Assembly: GCF_016908775.1 (NCBI RefSeq)
Contig: NZ_JAFBEP010000027.1
Location: forward strand, 1-34,776
Length of the DNA: 34,776 nucleotides
Direction of reading: 5' to 3'
DNA from: Defluviitalea raffinosedens
GTDB lineage: Bacteria; Bacillota; Clostridia; Lachnospirales; Defluviitaleaceae
The notes under the pieces were generated by a model that was given only the letters and a program-made list of their open reading frames with translations, was not told where the DNA came from and did not search any database. This document shows positions 31,882-34,776 of the stretch, piece by piece. A program made the position numbers and the translations under genes. Positions within the stretch are counted from its first letter, which is position 1. Every line of letters begins with the position of its first letter.

Positions 31882-32558
31882 TACAGTCTCCTCCCCATTG
31901 ACTCCTGCTCTATGGTTCCCTTGTTCACTTTAAGCAGTATGCCTTCATTGAGATTTTCAATTAAGTGAGTCGCATGGGTGGTTATAATAACCGTTGTATC
32001 TTCGTCTTTAAAAGAACGTAAAAGTTCCATGATGCGTAATGCATTATTTACATCCAGGTTACCTGTTGGCTCATCAGCCAATATGAGGGAGGGTTTTCGT
32101 GCAACTGCCCTGGCAATAGCGACTCGCTGCCTTTCTCCCCATGATAAATTGTCTACTTTTGAAAAAGCTTTATGACTTAATCCAACCTTTTCTAAAGCTT
32201 CTAGGGCATTTTTATTCAGTTGAAGTCTGGGCATTCCCAAAACCCTCATACCTAAAATCACATTGTCAATCGCCGTTCTTCCGGGAATTAATTTAAATTC
32301 TTGAAACACAGGTCCTATACGTCTTCGTATTTCCCGAATATTTTTCTTATGTTCTTTGCTGATTTCTTTCCCTAAAACCGTCAATTTACCGGAAGTAGGC
32401 TGCTCTATGCCCATAAAAAGCTTAAGCAAACTGGTTTTACCTGATCCGCTGGGGCCAATAATATAAACAATTTCTCCTTTATTAATTTGCAAATTTACAT
32501 TATTTAATGCTTTTGTACCATCGCGATATTCTAAATATACTTGGTTTGCTTCAATCAT
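31881..32558 (-). CDS. ftsE: Cell-division ABC ATPase FtsE
   Basis: 225 residues. Walker A is GPSGSGKT, the signature region reads LSWGERQR (usual FtsE form LSGGEQQR, so Trp replaces the second Gly), Walker B is LILADEPTGNLD and the switch is TTHA. VYLEYRDGTKALNNVNLQI at the N-terminus is typical of FtsE. The start is ATG 32558, six bases after AGGTGG; the ATG at 32582 would put this site inside the gene. It begins 24 bases after the coiled-coil gene and overlaps ftsX by one base. Confidence 0.93.
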   Translation of the reverse strand: MIEANQVYLEYRDGTKALNNVNLQINKGEIVYIIGPSGSGKTSLLKLFMGIEQPTSGKLTVLGKEISKEHKKNIREIRRRIGPVFQEFKLIPGRTAIDNVILGMRVLGMPRLQLNKNALEALEKVGLSHKAFSKVDNLSWGERQRVAIARAVARKPSLILADEPTGNLDVNNALRIMELLRSFKDEDTTVIITTHATHLIENLNEGILLKVNKGTIEQESMGRRL

Positions 32559-32582
32559 CTTCATCCACCTAACTCCATTCAT

Positions 32583-33701
32583 TTAGAAAAAAGATATTTT
32601 GCTGGTAATTTCCAAATAACCATCCTTAATATTCACTGTATCCAATTCATTACCATATAATACCGGCTCAAGATTGAGCTTAACTTCACCATTTTTAAAT
32701 ATTTCTTTTAATGATTCATCGGTAAGCGGCATACCGTAAAAGCTTCCTTCTTCTGCTACAAACTGCAATGTATGACCATCTACAATAATAAAAGAACCAG
32801 ATACCAAAAATTGACTATCAGGAATGATCACATTGATTTTATTTTCGTAAAAATGAAATTCCACATTTTGATTCGTAAGATATTCTTTTGCCACTTGGTT
32901 AAAAGTCTCTTCATCCATAGAGCCCTTAACTCTTCCTAATGAAATTGTAACCTTTACTTTTTCGAAAGGCAAATTTCCCTGTTTTAATACATCGGAAAAT
33001 CTGGCAATGGAATCAGTAAGCGTTTTCTTTGCCTCTGTCCAGGTCTTTTCAATCTGATTCAAATGATTTTCATAATATGAACGTTCAATATCTAATGATG
33101 CCAAATATTCTTCCATATCATTTTTTAATTTTTCCTTATTCAATAAAGCGCCTCTTAATTCTTCCTGCTTTTCTTCCATTGAAGATAATATTGAGTCCAA
33201 TTGGTTCTTTTCTTCCTGTAAAATCTGCTTTCTTTCATCCAACTCCTCAAGAAGCGCTCCTGTATTTCGGCTTAAATCTCTAATAATATTTATTCTTCTT
33301 ATTAAATCAGAAAAACTGTCTGCAGAAAGAATGATTTCCAAATTAGACGCCGGCCCTCTTCTTTGATAAAGTTGAAGTACTTCCTTTAATGTATTTTTTT
33401 TCTGTTCATAGATACATTCTTCTTTTTCAAGACGAAACGATACATTTTCAATTTCATTTTTTAACTTTTTAATATCTTCTTGTATTTCAGCTTGCTGCCG
33501 CTCCATTTCTTCAATATCCTGTAAAAGAAAGAATAATTCCTGAAGTACTTTTTTTTCACTTTCAGTAATTGAACCAAGTTTGTGTCTTGTCTCGGAAAAA
33601 ATACTTTCTTGCTCCTGTGCCAAACCTACTGATGCGGAGCAAAAAATATAAAAACCAACAATCAAAGCAAAACTTAAAATATGTATTCTTTTTATATACA
33701 A
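32583..33701 (-). CDS. Secreted coiled-coil protein of the FtsEX operon, without hydrolase domain
   Basis: 372 residues starting at TTG (ribosome site AGAGGTG). A signal peptide covers about 1-28. Long coiled coils run at about 45-110 and 145-225, separated by LYQRRGPASNLEIILSADSF (111-130), which resembles the segment between the helices of PcsB, CwlO and EnvC that docks onto FtsX. The C-terminal region (about 245-372) is rich in beta strands and has no NlpC/P60, CHAP or LytM motif and no Cys-His pair. It ends at Phe-Phe. It probably acts as the extracellular FtsX partner, an adaptor and not an enzyme. The C-terminal strands loosely suggest a lipid-binding fold, but this is a guess. Confidence 0.75.
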   Translation of the reverse strand: MYIKRIHILSFALIVGFYIFCSASVGLAQEQESIFSETRHKLGSITESEKKVLQELFFLLQDIEEMERQQAEIQEDIKKLKNEIENVSFRLEKEECIYEQKKNTLKEVLQLYQRRGPASNLEIILSADSFSDLIRRINIIRDLSRNTGALLEELDERKQILQEEKNQLDSILSSMEEKQEELRGALLNKEKLKNDMEEYLASLDIERSYYENHLNQIEKTWTEAKKTLTDSIARFSDVLKQGNLPFEKVKVTISLGRVKGSMDEETFNQVAKEYLTNQNVEFHFYENKINVIIPDSQFLVSGSFIIVDGHTLQFVAEEGSFYGMPLTDESLKEIFKNGEVKLNLEPVLYGNELDTVNIKDGYLEITSKISFF

Positions 33702-33916
33702 TTAGCCTCACCTCTATTTCAAATCCTGTTCTTATAAATTGACTTCTTATGCTGCTTATTTCTATTTAACAGCACTCCGACTTCATACATTTGGTATAGA
33801 ATTAGTATACTATATTTTTTTATAAACTTCCTTAGAATTTATTTCGAATCCAAACCCAATTTGCTCCAATTATCATATAATAAAGTAATGAGAGTCTTAA
33901 GCAAAAGGAGGACCAT

Positions 33917-34615
33917 ATGCCATATTCTTTTCCCTATGGATATCGAAAATCAATATCTAACAATTTTCAAGCACGGGCAAATGGCACATTAAATTCCTAT
34001 TCTCATCATGGAGAACTAAAAGTGCTGGGAGAAGGCATCATACAGGCAGAGCCAGACATTGCCCTGGTTTCACTGGGTGTGCAAACCCGAGGAATGGAAC
34101 TCAATCAGCTGCAGCAAGAAAATGCAGAAATCTCTTCAAAAATGATAGACACCTTAAAAAATATCGGAATATCTTCCGATGATCTTCAAACACAATCTTA
34201 TAATATTTTTCCGCAATATGAATATATCAATGGACAGCAAAAATTTAACGGTTATGTTGTAGAACATATCTTAAGGGTTATCATAAGAGAACTTAATTTA
34301 ATTGGAAGAATCATCGACCAAGCAGTGGACAGTGGTGCCAATGTGATCAATAATATAACTTTTGCTATTGCTAATCCCACTATATATTATCAGCAGGCCC
34401 TATTAAAAGCAATTGATGATGCAACCTCCAAAGCCATGTTCATTGGAAGAAACATGAATATAGATATCTCTACCATTCCTATAGAGATCGTTGAACAAAG
34501 CAGTGTCCCTATTTCCCCGTACAGTGTAACCCTGGCCAAAACGGATATTGCTACTCCTATACAACCTGGTCAAATGGATATTATAGCAAGAATTGAAGCT
34601 ACTTTTAGGTATTAA
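33917..34615 (+). CDS. SIMPL-domain protein (DUF541)
   Basis: 232 residues. GELKVLGEGIIQAEPDIALVSLGV at about 32-55 is the hallmark start of the SIMPL domain, followed by the QTQSYNIFPQYEY and GYVVEHILRVIIREL segments. SIMPL proteins often form oligomeric shells and are usually exported, but no signal peptide is seen here; the first 30 residues are polar and rich in Ser, Asn and Tyr. AAAGGAGG lies six bases before the ATG. A TATAAT at about 33880 lacks a good -35. The role is unknown. Confidence 0.85.
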   Translation: MPYSFPYGYRKSISNNFQARANGTLNSYSHHGELKVLGEGIIQAEPDIALVSLGVQTRGMELNQLQQENAEISSKMIDTLKNIGISSDDLQTQSYNIFPQYEYINGQQKFNGYVVEHILRVIIRELNLIGRIIDQAVDSGANVINNITFAIANPTIYYQQALLKAIDDATSKAMFIGRNMNIDISTIPIEIVEQSSVPISPYSVTLAKTDIATPIQPGQMDIIARIEATFRY

Positions 34616-34630
34616 TTTCTATATGCGCAC

Positions 34631-34649
34631 CCTACCCGTAGGTTTTTTT
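34631..34649 (+). terminator. Weak terminator of the SIMPL gene
   Basis: CCTA-CCCG-TAGG followed by seven Ts, 16 bases after the stop codon. The stem is short; the palindrome immediately downstream may add to termination. Confidence 0.45.
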
Positions 34650-34685
34650 ATTGTATAGGAAATTCAGAGAAATTTCCTATACAAT
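34650..34685. repeat. Dispersed palindromic repeat, copy 2
   Basis: Perfect 15-base arms ATTGTATAGGAAATT / AATTTCCTATACAAT around CAGAGA. It matches copy 1 at 521-552 in 31 of the first 32 bases, and both copies are preceded by GG plus a T run. Confidence 0.8.
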
Positions 34686-34691
34686 AAATAT

Positions 34692-34776
34692 CCACCAGCT
34701 TAGCTGGTGGTTTTTCGTTAGCCCTATAAGGGCATGGTACCTGCTGTGCCTTAAGGCACTCTTTGGTTTCGCCAGT
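34692..34776. mobile_element. Three-hairpin segment, possible insertion-sequence end
   Basis: Three perfect palindromes follow in 70 bases: CCACCAGC-TTA-GCTGGTGG (34692-34710, then five Ts), GCCCTATAAGGGC (34721-34733) and GTGCCTTAAGGCAC (34746-34759). The G+C content is above that of the surrounding intergenic DNA. Clustered subterminal hairpins are typical of IS200/IS605-type ends, and on the minus strand this could be the tail of a TnpB-associated guide RNA. No transposase is in the window, so this is tentative. Confidence 0.35.

Noticed and set aside
34665-34670. CAGAGA loop of the palindromic repeat as another PyrR target
   Set aside because: The loop matches, but there is no bulged stem, terminator switch or downstream pyrimidine gene; chance is enough to explain it.
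1-34776. CRISPR array, tRNA gene or prophage
   Set aside because: No regularly spaced repeats, no cloverleaf or CCA-ended segment, and no phage structural genes were seen.

Overview
The window reads as a chromosomal segment of a low-G+C anaerobic member of the Clostridia. This rests on AT-rich intergenic DNA, strong AGGAGG ribosome sites, several TTG starts, a clostridial-type [FeFe]-hydrogenase, an iron-dependent butanol-dehydrogenase-like enzyme, a Na+-translocating decarboxylase beta subunit and Gram-positive wall genes (FtsEX, D,D-carboxypeptidase). No species can be named. The left edge carries the tandem promoters and boxA-like leader of an rRNA operon that starts just outside the window on the minus strand. 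The right edge carries a palindromic repeat and a run of hairpins that look like an insertion-sequence end, so both borders may lie at genomic repeats.

Layout. 1-603: rRNA leader, a 32-bp dispersed palindrome and a terminator. 604-2736 (-): WG-repeat/DUF3298 protein. 2928-7449 (+): three-gene ABC operon (LolD-type ATPase, large CARDB-like surface protein, MacB-type permease). 7571-11159 (+): ABC-F ATPase, HxxxDG acyltransferase and zinc-ribbon membrane protein. 11361-12761 (-): FAD-dependent dehydrogenase with a purine riboswitch in its leader. 13008-14375 (+): [FeFe]-hydrogenase-like protein. 14533-14631 (+): unannotated-size 32-residue membrane peptide. 14638-17298 (-): Uup-like ABC-F and Mn/Fe superoxide dismutase. 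17463-18366 (+): SdpR/SdpI-type repressor-immunity pair behind a 38-bp palindromic operator. 18506-19735 (-): M29 aminopeptidase. 20047-22598 (+): oadB, a short oadG-like gene and a split chromate transporter. 22672-28614 (-): galM, D-Ala-D-Ala carboxypeptidase, Fe-ADH and chemoreceptor. 28894-30860 (+): two-TM potassium-channel-like protein and uracil permease with an attenuator leader. 31000-33701 (-): coiled-coil protein, ftsE and ftsX. 33917-34615 (+): SIMPL-domain protein.

How the genes fit together. Most units are short, independently promoted housekeeping or accessory cassettes, not one large system. The most notable signals are regulatory RNAs and odd gene partnerships: a guanine-class purine aptamer in front of an uncharacterised flavoprotein that is divergent from a hydrogenase; a PyrR-like attenuator in front of the uracil permease, with three mutually exclusive pairing segments; and an FtsEX operon whose coiled-coil partner has the PcsB/CwlO-type N-terminal region but no recognisable hydrolase domain. 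There is no CRISPR array, prophage or complete transposon, and no rRNA or tRNA gene body inside the window.
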